DNA from: Gautieria morchelliformis
Lineage: Eukaryota > Basidiomycota > Agaricomycetes > Gomphales > Gomphaceae
Assembly: GCA_015179125.1 (NCBI GenBank)
Contig: WHVA01000286.1
Location: forward strand, 1 to 64,000
Length of the DNA: 64,000 nt
Direction of reading: 5' to 3'
Position numbers and translations under genes: made by a program
The notes under the pieces: model-generated
Seen by the model: the letters and a program-made list of their open reading frames with translations, nothing else
The model's database searches: none
What the model was told of the DNA's origin: nothing
Part shown: positions 10,293 through 21,048 of the stretch, piece after piece
How positions within the stretch are numbered: the first letter of the stretch is position 1
How the letters are laid out: each line of letters starts with the position of its first letter

Positions 10293-11854
10293 AGATAGCG
10301 GCAGTATAAACCACGCACCCTCTAAGCGCCCATTAGTCATCTTAGGGTTAAGGTTTAGGTGGTGAAAATACAGAGGATGGAAGTTTCAAATTTCGGTAGA
10401 ACATCCTGGTAGCTATGGTATATCACTTTGAGGCCTGATCTAAGCTGCTCCATAATTTAAATGTAAGATTGGATTAACTAAAATGTCACCTCAGCAACAG
10501 TTTAGTAAATGAAGTTGCCACATTCAAGGTGATCCGGGACAAAAAATTGCAAAGTGCACAGTCGAACCAATGAACATAAACATGGACACGAATAATAAAC
10601 CACTAAAACACAAGAGAGCCCAATGCAAATCAATCATATCTGTCTATTTAGGATGCTCCAAATATTTTATATAATAATCTATACGTGCACCGTTCTATTT
10701 CTACTAATTTTTGTGCAGTTTGAAGATGCTACTAGCAGACAAACTGTTGCGCACATATGTGCATATACATGAGTCATGAGTCAAGGCTATCCAGCATGCG
10801 TGCTGGATTGCACGAGTCACTGAAGCTGAGCTGAGGCACCACGCGCGCAAGGAGATCCAGGTACCAATACATTAGCCGAAACTGGAGATGCAGATCCCGG
10901 CGCATTTGTAGGGAGCCGGCTGCATAATTCAGCATCTATTTAGCCTGTATCAAGCCGCCTATCACAGTAGTATAAGTCGTATGCTATGTACTATAGAACG
11001 ACACACATGAATCTTATCCGTCCTGCTTCGACGAGTCACACACCGTAGTCCCCTGTGCTCGAGTCAATGCACACCATGAGTTGAGTCCAGTCTGCCTCTG
11101 CGCTCAAGTTAATGCGCATACCCCAAGCACCTCTGACATTATAATAATACAAACAATGTATGCATTCAATCAGGGTCAAAGAAGGGAATGTACCTGTGTC
11201 CGTGACACTCGAAATTTCAAAAAATAAGATCATAGGTTTGTTCATAAGACACTATTCAACAACTCTATGATGCTATTTTATTGAAATCAAGCTTATAAAA
11301 ATTTCTATCACATGTTTTTTTTTTCATTTTTTTCATTTCAAAATTCATAAAACGAGATTCCCTGTCCAGGGAACACAAGTTTGATTTTCTGTCCCAGCAA
11401 TTTTGATTGCATTACATAAGCAAATAGCGGAGTTTGAATTGGCATGGTATTGCCTACAGGATTCTTTTTTGGATTTGGCTTTGATACTCGGGATCTTGTG
11501 GATTACCTATCTGCTTGTTTGGGCTCCATCTCCCACAAAAAAAAATCAAACTCCGCTATTTGCTTATGTAATGCGATGAAAATTGCTGGGACAGAAAATC
11601 GAACTTGTGTTCCCTGGACAGGGAATCTCGTTTTATGAATTTTGAAATGAAAAAAAAATGAAAAAACATGTGATAGAAATTTTTATAAGCTTGATTTCAA
11701 TAAAATAGCATCATAGAGTTGTTGAATAGTGTCTTATGAACAAACATATGGTCTTACTTTTTTGAAATTTTGAGTGTCTACAATTGGGAATGTGTTCTGG
11801 TGAGATGGCTTAGATGGGCACTTAGAGGGTGCACAGTTTATACTGCCACTATCT
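10293..11854. mobile_element. TA-flanked terminal-inverted-repeat element, non-autonomous
   Basis: The 1562-bp element has TA at both sides (10291-10292 and 11855-11856). Its inverted ends read AGATAGYGGCAGTATAAAC and stay similar for about 40 bp. Removing it with one TA joins the flanking NACHT-ankyrin coding sequence in frame. The TA duplication suggests a Tc1/mariner-type or other TA-targeting transposase, but no transposase ORF is present, so it must have been mobilised in trans. A large foldback sits inside it. The identity of the parent family is unknown. Confidence 0.85.
11202..11780. repeat. Foldback (two ~240-bp inverted arms) inside the TA element
   Basis: The left arm (about 11202-11441) and right arm (about 11541-11780) are close inverted copies around a ~100-bp centre. 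Shared blocks include GACACTCRAAATTTCAAAAAA, TTCATAAGACACTATTCAAC, TGTCCAGGGAACACAAGTT and ATAAGCAAATAGCGGAGTTTG. It could be a nested foldback MITE or the subterminal structure of the host element. No coding potential was seen. Confidence 0.85.
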
Positions 11855-12603
11855 TACCATGGTTGTAAAATGGCTCATCAAATTGCAAGAGATAGGCCAA
11901 GCATGGCTCGGCAATGAAGGTATCAGCCATGTGCTGGTTGAAATAAAAGATTGAAGCACAGCCACCCAGAACATGTTCCAAAGTCAAATATTCCTTTACA
12001 GAGAAATGCACAAGCCTGACCTGTTCCCAATTAGTGATATGTGGTAAGGATCTGCCAGTATTCTCTGTACTCTCTTCTGAAATAGTGACCAGACTTGAAC
12101 ATATAATGAGTACTTCTCGGGGATTTAATAGTCTTTTATCAGGGTTGAATTGATATGCACCTGCCATGTGGGGATTTGTGGCCAATATTTCAACAGTTTC
12201 TGTCAATGATATCGCATGGACAGAGAAAGCAAGCCATTGCAAGACTTTCAGTGCAGATTGCCTATCTTCCTCCTCAATATTCAAGAGAATCTTGTCATAG
12301 GTTTCACAAAGTGTCCTTGGAAGAGACCGCAATGCAGCCTTGACAGCAGCCTCAGTATGGCATTTCCCTAGTGCATCCAGTTGACAGGCAACCCATCAGA
12401 ACCTTAATGTCTGATAAGCAGTATGACAGGGACAAGAAAACAGACATCATGTTGCATTCCATGGGCACCATTCATTAAGTGGTCTCAACCTTCTCCTTGA
12501 CCTCCAGCAACCACTTCTGATACCGCTGATCATAATAAAGTGTTTGGTGAATGTGAAGGTGGATGTCATCCTGAATATGGCTTTCATCCATGGGAACTCT
12601 ACG
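11855..12603 (-). pseudogene. NACHT-ankyrin gene, piece 4: region after the NACHT core
   Basis: On the minus strand the piece reads through motifs typical of fungal NACHT proteins: an IQDDIHLHIHQTL segment near 12570, then VACQLDALGKC and LRSLPRTLCETYDKIL near 12330, then ALKVLQWLAFSVHAISL and VRLVHFSVKEYL. The last is the conserved HFSVKEYL block before the superstructure repeats. Between about 12400 and 12480 the frame is disturbed, perhaps by a small intron or indels. The left edge is the TA element and the right edge is the LINE target duplication CTCTACG (12597-12603). Confidence 0.85.
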
Positions 12604-12723
12604 GGGGGAATACCAAAGCCATTTTGCCAACCCACACACTAAACATAACACACTATAGTGGATCGCTGGCCACAGTCAGCGATACCACTAAGCTTCTACC
12701 AAAAAGAAGCGACCAAAAAGACG

Positions 12724-14493
12724 ATGCCAACGCACATAGACCCCCAGCCGCCTGCCACGTCACAAAGTCGCACAAGGGCAACCACCGCTCAGCAATCCAC
12801 AAGTAAGACTAGAGCCGACCTGTTAGCAGACCCGAGCGCGACAGTGCGCAGCAGGGAACAAGCTAGGGGCTTCCTCGACAGATACGGCTACCTAGCAAAA
12901 GACGACCCATTGTCAACGGAACAGCTGAGCAATACGCTGCTGTCATTAGTCCACAACGTCAGTGGAAAGACCCTACAAGAAGGGGTCAGAGCCGTAGCAA
13001 TCCTGATGATGGAAGAGGCGGCGAGGACGGTAGGAGCGGCGGTGAAGCGGCACGTAGAAAGAGGACTGGAACCGGTCCTCACAAAGATCGAGAAGGTAAT
13101 AGAAGACGCGAAGGAAGCTGCAGAGATGGCGAAGACGAATACAGAAGGAGCCTGCAATGTAATAGAACATTTGGGCAGCATATGCAAGCAGAGAGAGCAG
13201 GAGCGGGAAAACGGAGCAGGGAACGCGACATACGCAGCCGCAGTAAGAGGTAACGTACCGCTCTCACACCACAATAACCTGGCGAAAGCGAAAGCGAAAG
13301 CCAGGCAGATACTGATCGACAGAGACCCGCAAGGAGAGCAAGACACCCTAGCAAACCTAACAGAACAAGAGTTGGTCGCGAAAGCAAACGAAGCTATCAG
13401 CAACCTAGAGGAAGACATCGAGCAAGACAACGTAGTTTTCATCGCCGCCAAAAAACTCGCCAACGGAGGGATAGTATTCGACCTAGAAACGGAACAGGCG
13501 GCAAAATGGATACAGATGAACAAAAGAACCTTCCTAAGCAAATTCAGCAGCACGGCCACTATAAAAGACAAAGCGCTATCAGTAATAATCGAGTACATAC
13601 CCCTAAGTCACTCACCGGACGCCCTAGCGGAGATGAGGAAGATAGAAAGAGAATCGAGACTACCTGAAGGTTCGCTGCTATCAACACGATGGATAAAACC
13701 AATACATAGGAGATCACCGGGTCAAAGGTCCGCTCATGTTATTGCAAAGTTCGCCACCACCGAAGCTGCAAATCGGAGCATAAGGGACGGTATAATAGTA
13801 ACCGGAAAACACACGTGGGCGAGGAGGATGAAAAGAGAACCGCGTCGATGCTTGAAGTGTCAAAAGTATAACACCCGCCTCATCGCTGCAGATTGCACCA
13901 GCCGGGACACATGTGGAACATGCGGAGACGAGCACAGAACTGCCGACTGCGAAGAAAACGACCCGGGCAAATATTACTGCGCAAACTGTGACACCCATGG
14001 GCATGCCTCGTGGGACAGAACATGCCCCGTGTTCAGAGAAGCGTGCACCGCAGCAGAAAGAAGCGACCCAGAACATACCTATAAATACTTCCCGGACGAG
14101 AGCCTGTGGACATGGGAGCAACAAGGTGACACAGCGGATGCAGTAGACGCAGGGGAACTTTTAAAGAAGCTGAGCGCCCAGGAGGACAGAAGGTGGAGAG
14201 CAACGCAAGAGATGCACCGAAACGGAGAGTGGACAGATAGCGGGGACCAACAAGAACCACAAGGGAGACATGACATACCACGGCTGCGAGCGAGGATGGA
14301 GGGCAGAGAAGCAGCCAGGGGAGAAAGAAGGGGCGCGAATCCACGAATCGGCAGCAGAGACCAGGGATGGCAGAGGCTAGAGCAGGGAGAAATCAGACAG
14401 AGCCGACTAGATGACTACGGAATCAGCGGCAACAACGACCAGACACGAGCAAGACGGCAAAGTGGCAGCAAAAACGACATACACCAAGAATGA
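12724..14493 (+). CDS. LINE ORF1, Gag-like RNA-binding protein
   Basis: This ORF1 of 589 residues is intact. I chose the ATG at 12724 over an in-frame ATG at 12658 because the homologous copy begins with the same Met-Pro segment. The first ~430 nt encode a leader with the ADLLADP motif followed by helical, Ala/Glu-rich sequence. The C-terminal half has three zinc knuckles, starting CLKCQKYNTRLIAADC and continuing CGTCGDEHRTADC and CANCDTHGHASWDRTC. Such proteins coat LINE RNA to form the retrotransposition particle. The stop overlaps the ORF2 start (ATGA), suggesting termination-reinitiation. Confidence 0.9.
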   Translation: MPTHIDPQPPATSQSRTRATTAQQSTSKTRADLLADPSATVRSREQARGFLDRYGYLAKDDPLSTEQLSNTLLSLVHNVSGKTLQEGVRAVAILMMEEAARTVGAAVKRHVERGLEPVLTKIEKVIEDAKEAAEMAKTNTEGACNVIEHLGSICKQREQERENGAGNATYAAAVRGNVPLSHHNNLAKAKAKARQILIDRDPQGEQDTLANLTEQELVAKANEAISNLEEDIEQDNVVFIAAKKLANGGIVFDLETEQAAKWIQMNKRTFLSKFSSTATIKDKALSVIIEYIPLSHSPDALAEMRKIERESRLPEGSLLSTRWIKPIHRRSPGQRSAHVIAKFATTEAANRSIRDGIIVTGKHTWARRMKREPRRCLKCQKYNTRLIAADCTSRDTCGTCGDEHRTADCEENDPGKYYCANCDTHGHASWDRTCPVFREACTAAERSDPEHTYKYFPDESLWTWEQQGDTADAVDAGELLKKLSAQEDRRWRATQEMHRNGEWTDSGDQQEPQGRHDIPRLRARMEGREAARGERRGANPRIGSRDQGWQRLEQGEIRQSRLDDYGISGNNDQTRARRQSGSKNDIHQE

Positions 14494-17400
14494 ACGACGA
14501 AACCTCGCAGATCAAAACGTTAAGAATCAGGCAACAGAACGTAAATAAATCGCTAACAGCAATGGCAGAAATACTAGCTAAGTGCCCGCACGACCAATAT
14601 GACATTCTCGCGATACAGGAACCGTATATTGACTTTTTGGGAAATGCCAGGGCCACACCTAGATGGTACATGGTGTACCCGAAGACCCACTACATACATA
14701 AAGGTGAAGGAACGAGATCCATGATGTTAATAAGCAAGAGACTCGCCACAAACGGATGGAGCGCGGTAGACATAGGCTCGCCGGATGTCTCGGCGGTACG
14801 GGTGAAAACCAGCAATGGTGACGTGCTAATAATTAACATCTACTTGGACTGTGCAAGGTCTGACAGCATCAGAGCTATTCTGCGACACCTGTGAGAAAAT
14901 GCAGCAGAAAGGGGATCGAGGGAACTAGAAGTAGAAGGGATGATATGGCTGGGGGATTTCAATAGACATCACCCGATGTGGGATGAACTACGAAACTCGC
15001 ACCTATTCACTAGGGCCAACCTAGACGAAGCACAAACGTTGTTGGATGCCATAGCAGAGCATGAGATGCACATGGCGCTCCCAAAAGAGATTCCAACGCT
15101 CAGGGCCATGTCCACAGGAAATCACACGCGCACAGATAACGTCTTTATATCATCCTCGCTAGTAGAAAATCTGATCAGTTGCACAGCAGAGCCGGAAGAT
15201 CAACCTCCAAAAAGTGATCACTTCCCCGTAGATACCGTACTAGATGTAACAGTTAAAGCTAGCAACCAAGCCTCAAGACCAAACTACAGACAAGTAGATT
15301 GGAAGAGCTACAACATACAGCTCAAGGAGAGGCTCGAGGACAAGATTAGCGAACCAACGCCGTCCTCCCCACAGCAGCTCCAACACCATCTGCATGCACT
15401 AGTAACGGCCATACACGAAACCACCGAGGAGCTAGTACCCAAAAGCAAACCGTCCATGTACGTGAAACGTTGGTGGTCCCTACAGCTAACGCACATTAGA
15501 ACGGAGATGAGGCGATTGGGAAGGAGGTCACACGCGAGGCGGAATGATTTAGCAGACGCAGTGCACGAAGAATACAGAACAGCCAGGAATCGATATGCAG
15601 AAGCCATCGAAAAATCAAAGAAGGACCACTGGAAGGATTTTCTGGACACCATCGACCAAAAAACGATATGGGTGGCGCACAGATACGCTTCGTCAGATGC
15701 GGGCGATGGCGGGCATGCACGAGTGCCAACGCTGATAGTCAAGAGAACGAACGGCACGAGACAATTGGTGGAAACAAACGAACAGAAGACAAACATGCTC
15801 TTCGATACATTTTTCCCAAAGATAGATCCGAATGCCGAGCCAGCACCGACGAGCTATGACTACCCTCCCCCAGCGTTCGACTACCACCCTATCTCAAATG
15901 AGCAGATACGCAGAGCAGTCGGGAGGCTCAATCCATTTAAAGCCCCGGGGGAGAACGGTATACCGAACGAGTTAATCAGACAATGTATTGACATGCTTCT
16001 ACCATACATAGGACCATTATTCCGCGCCACCTTCGAGCTCAGGACATACCCTTCGGAATGGAGAGACTCGATCACGAAAGTCCTCCGCAAGCCAGGCAAA
16101 GCCGACTACACAGTACCAGGCGCATACAGACCTATCGCCCTATTAGATACGATAGGCAAGGTCCTCTCTGCCTGTGTTGCGGAGGATTTAGTAAAAGCAG
16201 CAGAGAGATACCACCTACTACCAGACAATCAGTTTGGATGCAGGCTGGGGCACACAACGACCGACGCCATACATTATGTGACTGGGAAAGCGAAGGATGC
16301 ATGGAGACGAGGAAAAGTCATGGGAGTGCTATACCTGGACATCAAGGGAGCTTTCCCGAGTATCATTCTAGACAGGCTGGCTCACAATATGCGCAAGCGT
16401 GGGGTACCGCAGGAGTACACAGACTGGATAACAAGGAAAGTCAGAGACAGACGAACCACAGTCAGATTTGACGACTACGCCTCGGAGTCCAGGCTGATAG
16501 AACGGGGAATGGATCAGGGCTGCCCCCTATCCGCCATCGCATATCAATTCTATAGCGGAGACCTGATCGACATAGCGCAGAGCAGAAAAGGGGAGGGTGG
16601 CGTCGGATTCGTGGACGATACAACAGTCATAGCTGAAGGATCAACGCTTCAGGAAGCCTTCGAAAAGCTAACTGACATCATGGTTAGACCCAATGGAGCG
16701 TACAACTGGGCCGCAAAACACCACTGTCAATTCGCAGTGGAGAAATTCGGGCTGATGGGACTTACCAGACGCAGGGAGAGGGATCCTATGAAGCCGAATA
16801 AGACCAGGCCGACGGCAAGACCATCGATATCGATCGGCCAGCACGTCGTCAAACCAACGGCGACACACAAGTTCTTAGGGGTGATAATGGACCAAGAACT
16901 TAGGTTCAAGGAGCACGTCAATTACGCGTTAAGAAAAGGGGAAGCGTACTTAACACAGTATAGACGACTTGCGAAACCGACGGGAGGAATCACAGCTAAG
17001 CACATGAGAACATTCTATCTAACGGTAGCAGTACTGAGAATGCTCTACGCAGCTGACGTATTTCTAGTGCCAGCAACGGAGAAAAGCAAAGGCACCAAGG
17101 GCTACATCAACAAATTAGCACGCATACAAAGGCAAGCGGCACTGGACATCACCGGAGCTTTCAAAACCACAGCTACGGACACGCTGGACGCGCACACCAA
17201 TTTACTGCCATTCCCAATGTTAGTCTCGAAACTGGTGCACAGGGCCACGGTACGACTCGCGTGCTTGCCGAAGAGTCATCCACTAGTAGACGGAGTAAAT
17301 AAGGCTGCAAAAAGATACGTCAAACAGCACCGTTCGCCCTTACATGAAATCATGCACACTTACGAGTTGAAGCCGGACAGAATGGAGAAACTCCAGACTG

Positions 17401-18446
17401 TTGTGCTAGGGCCAAAGTGGACTCCAGCATTCGCCATACGTATCCCGCAGAGCAAGGAGCAAGCACTAGAGGAAGCTACCTCGGAGAACGCAGAGGTAGT
17501 AGTATATACAGACGGATCATGCATCGATGGGGAAGTAGGCGCGGCGGCCGTGTTGTATAAAGACGGGAGAGAACAGAAAGCAGTCAAGTTATACATGGGA
17601 CCGGAAGACGAACACACGGTGTTCGAAGCAGAGGTAGCTGCGGCAGCTATAGGCACGAAGATGCTAAACAGAGAGAGGGGCAGGAAGTATGTGATAATGC
17701 TGGACAACCAGGCCGCGATCAAAACGACCCGGAGGGAGAACGCAATCCCAGGACAGTACATCATCAACGCACTGCATAGACAGGTGCAAGGAGTAGTCGA
17801 CCAGCAGCCGGGAGTGAAGGTCATCATGAGATGGGTGCCTGGACACGAGGGGATAGAAGGAAACGAGAGAGCAGATCAGGAAGCAAAAAAAGCGGCGAAG
17901 GGAGAATCCAGCGAAGAGATAGACATACCGATTGAGCTGCGCGGGATGCTACCGATAAGCAGGGCGGCAGAGATCCAGAGGCTCAATGCGAAGCTTAAAT
18001 GAGAAGCACGGGCAGCGTTTGCCAAGTCCCCCAGAGCACAGCTCACCCTCGAAGTCGATCCCACGATGCCATCAGCGACATTCGCCAAAATCACAAAGAG
18101 CATGCCGCACAGACACGCGAGTCTACTCGTACAGCTCAGGACGGGACACATAGCGCTCAGCAAACATCTATACAGGATAGGGAAGATAGACTCACCGCTA
18201 TGCCCTGCTTGCAAAAGCGCGCAAGAATCTGTCCACCATTATCTATTTAGATGCCCAGCGTATGGGCAGCAGAGGAAAAGGTTAGAGGGAAAACTGAAGA
18301 GAGGAGCGAAATCCGTCAAAACGCTATTAGGAGGACACAAGGCCGTGGAATATCTATTCAGATACATACACGAAACGCGACGCTTCGAAAAGCCATACGG
18401 AGACCTGACGCTCCCAGCAGGAAAGCAAAGAGGAGAAAAGGGATAA
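14490..18446 (+). pseudogene. LINE ORF2: endonuclease, reverse transcriptase, RNase H; two TGA stops
   Basis: One reading frame runs from the ATG at 14490 to 18446, interrupted by TGA at 14892-14894 and 18000-18002. Domains in order: AP-like endonuclease (IAIQEPYIDFLG, then WLGDFNRHH and SDHFPV); RT from about 15900 (NPFKAPGENGIPNEL, LYLDIKGAFPSI, GMDQGCPLSA, catalytic GFVDDTT near 16610); RNase H from about 17500 (VYTDGSC, FEAEVAAAA, MLDNQAAI, RWVPGHEGIEGNERAD, so D-E-D-H is complete); and a C-terminal CPAC-x8-H-x4-C knuckle near 18200. The first stop falls inside the endonuclease, and a C-to-T change in CGA explains both. It would supply target-primed reverse transcription if read through. 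Confidence 0.9.
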
Positions 18447-18636
18447 AGGAAAGGACAAGAAGACAAAGAACGCAGAGAAACAAACATCCCCGCCCACCCA
18501 GGCACGGACATACTCGGGGCCATGCCCGCGGAGTACAAGCAGAGAAAGAGGTCGAAAGGAGAGAAGGAAGCAAATTAGAGCTGAAAATGTACTTACCATC
18601 TTACATAGGGCGAGGCCCCAAAAGACGATAAATTGG

Positions 18637-18660
18637 AAAAAAAAAAAAAAAAAAAAAAAA
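18637..18660 (+). other. LINE poly-A tail
   Basis: Twenty-four consecutive A residues follow the AAATTGG 3' end of the LINE and directly precede T plus the target duplication CTCTACG. This marks the 3' end of the reverse-transcribed copy. Confidence 0.9.
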
Positions 18661-18661
18661 T

Positions 18662-18942
18662 CTCTACGTGGGTCCAGGGAGGACATTACATCCATAATAT
18701 GTAGCTCATCTCGATTTGTTGCCAGAAGGTGTAATGAGCCACAGCCATGGATTTCTTGAATCAGTCACAAAAGTTCCTCCCCATCCTTACACTCTTTGAG
18801 AGCATCTAGGACAATATATGGCTGAGTAATACACCCAATAAGAGACTTGAGTGTAGATATCAAACTGCCTATAGTTGGGGATTGCCGGCCCTCCAAGCGC
18901 TGAGAGTAGAGACTCTCCAAGGCGGGTGGAATATCGGATGTC
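18662..18942 (-). pseudogene. NACHT-ankyrin gene, piece 3: Walker B region
   Basis: Read on the minus strand, the piece contains TLKSLIGCITQP followed by YIVLDALKECKDGEELL and LIQEIHGCGSLHLLATNRDE. This is the Walker B and sensor region of a NACHT NTPase (family consensus YIVLDALDEC, then LLVTSR). The second acidic residue of Walker B is Lys instead of Asp. An in-frame TGA lies at 18765-18767, where CGA would read Arg. The piece is bounded on the right by a solo LTR target duplication (ATGTC) and on the left by the LINE. Confidence 0.88.
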
Positions 18943-20535
18943 TGTCAAGATTGGTTTTTGGGCGTTAATATCGTGTATTAGTGAACACAGCGAATGCCCG
19001 AATAACTTGTGTGAATAAGTATGCTGTTCGGCGAATAAATGAACCAATAAATGTTCACAAGATAAGAGGGTTGCCCGAGCGGGGCTCGCCCTATCTACAG
19101 TCGTAGCGAAATCGCCCGTGGCACTTGACGATGTAACGTGCAAGGTGTCATGGAAGGGCTGTCTAAGTAGTGACAATCCCTTCGCCGGAAGCACAGAAAA
19201 TAGTTCAAAGGCTAAGGTAACGAAGATGAAGTATGAGAACTCACCAGTGATGCCTAAGTCCTCTTCTGGTCGAAGATAGAAATATCCAGGAGAAGGCTCA
19301 AGACGATGATCACAGCGAGGTCAAGTTTGCACAAGATGGATGATGTATGATAATTGAACTGGAGAATATACATGCGAATGTAAACTACTTATATTGAATG
19401 CTCGTAAGGTATCAGCGAATAGGAAAGAAGCCATCGTGAGTCAGGGTTGGATAGGGGTGTGCAGTCATGATACTAAGTAGATGGAATAAACATACAATAG
19501 AGTGAGGGAAGAGTGCAAACATGAAATGATGGAGAGTAAAGGTAGTGAAGGCACTTATGTACAAAACCATGTCTTGGGACCCGCATACATGCTACCCTGC
19601 ACGGACTCTTCGTCTACTGGGTTGATCCCACATGACCCACGGAAGGGACGTCTCGTGAACACACTTTGGCCATATGAACACCCAAAGGGGTTGGATTGAG
19701 AAGATGATGGGGTTAGTGATGAACCATCATGCCGGGTATATGGTATCGATCGTATTTGATGGCGTGCCTGCTGGCGAATGATGTGAGCAGCGAATAGTCG
19801 TTCGGCGAATGCGGCGAAGGGCGAACGGAGAGGACATAGGGGAGGAGTGGTCGAAGTGAGGGGCGAAGCCGAGCGAAGGCGGAGGAGGTATGGCGAAAGG
19901 GGAGACGGGGATACCAAGGTGCAGGAAATACACAAGTCATGACAATCCGATCATAGGAACACCATCGAAAGAGGGTTGAGCAGAGGAGGTGATAGGACCA
20001 GTGATGAACCACCAAGTCGGTCCAAAGATGTCGATTGTGCTTTGATGGCGTGGCTATGGGGAATGATGCGAGTAGCGAATAGTCATATGGCGAATGTGGC
20101 GAATAGCGAATGGAGCGAGGACGAGCGAACATGGAAGAGTGGTGAAAGGGACAACAGGGATAGCTTGATACAAGACATGAATGGGTCATGACAACTGTGC
20201 AGTGAAAACTTCAGCGAAGCTAGTTCGTCCTGCCCTGCAGTGATACGAGTCCCATTGAGTCCAACTTGCATGGAGGCTGCAACTGACACTATCCGAATGC
20301 ATCTGAGCATGTGGGTCTGTCATGGAGTGGGAGTTTAACAGATGATGGGTTCTATGATGAATGAGGGCCCCAACACCTGGCATCCTGGCAGGAATGATGC
20401 GAATAGCAAATGCAAACCCAGTATGGCGACGAATATTTTGGCAAGATATTCGCTGGTTCGGGCAGCCATTCGCTGGTTGAGGAGGTCATTTGCTGTGTGT
20501 TGGGGGATGATTCGCACAATAAACGAATCATGACA
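18943..20535 (-). mobile_element. Solo LTR of family T, 1593-bp long form, TSD ATGTC
   Basis: On the minus strand the LTR starts TGTCATGATTCG at 20535 and ends CTTGACA at 18943. The 5-bp duplication ATGTC is present at 18938-18942 and 20536-20540. Two further TGTCATGA starts lie inside, at 20193 and 19944, and the part from 19944 onward equals the whole of the shorter family members. A TATAAGTAG box is conserved near the middle of the 3' part. The U3-like part is extremely rich in GCGAA. Removal restores the NACHT reading frame. Confidence 0.9.
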
Positions 20536-21048
20536 ATGTCATGGTCAGCGACAGTTGATTGATCAGGGACTGCACGACGGCGTTCATCCCAGTATGCTTG
20601 TTGGTGAGGTAAAAATATGCAACTGCCAATAACGGATCCCGCCCATTGGGGTGGAAGAGCTCGTCAACCAGGGTTGAGCATGAACGAGTGCTTCATAATG
20701 CCCTTGAATGTCCTTGAATACCACAGAAAATGAGCTCTCACCATAGAATTTTTTTCCAGATCCCACTGTGCTAGAATATCAACGGTCATCACCATCAGTT
20801 GTATATAAAAACATACTTTTACCGTGGAGCCATAAGGTCGAGTGGGGCAATTCTCTCCATGCCTTAAGGTGTCCTCATGAACAAACCATAAACCGGTCTT
20901 GGGGTGATGCTTTTTTTGTGCAGTCGTGTGGCTCAACCGGTGATCAGGAGCCGCAAGCCATTCAAATATATTGTGACGACGGTTATCTACACAAATTGAC
21001 AACAGGAGTTTGATACCACTAAACAAAGGGTGTCAACAACCACAAACC
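20536..21048 (-). pseudogene. NACHT-ankyrin gene, piece 2: P-loop region
   Basis: The minus strand encodes RRHNIFEWLAAPDH and TGLWFVHED, the segment before the nucleotide site in fungal NACHT-ANK proteins. It continues into STLWLH and, after a likely 57-nt GT-AG intron (20822-20766), the P-loop remnant VGSGKK near 20750-20766, where the usual Ser/Thr after Lys is Lys. Further on, AVAYFYLTN and VVQSLINQLS match the next conserved NACHT block, reached after frame changes. The frame is broken by indels (one near 20870, one in the A7 run near 20750). The left edge joins piece 3 in frame once the LTR is removed. Confidence 0.8.

Larger units (their letters stand above)
12604..18660 (+). mobile_element. 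Full-length LINE (Tad/I-like), TSD CTCTACG
   Basis: This is a 6.06-kb non-LTR retrotransposon with a ~120-bp 5' leader, ORF1, overlapping ORF2, a short 3' region and a 24-base poly-A tail (18637-18660). A 7-bp target duplication CTCTACG lies at 12597-12603 and 18662-18668. The domain order is zinc-knuckle ORF1, AP-like endonuclease, RT, RNase H and terminal CCHC knuckle, which fits the Tad1/I group of fungal LINEs. It is inserted in the NACHT-ankyrin gene between the Walker B piece and the post-NACHT piece, and precise removal restores that frame. ORF2 has two TGA stops, so this copy is probably not autonomous. Confidence 0.93.

Noticed and set aside
12888..13598. Minus-strand open frame of 236 codons with hydrophobic, Ser/Phe-rich sequence
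   Set aside because: It lies entirely opposite to LINE ORF1 and has no family signature; a mirror of Lys/Glu-rich coding.
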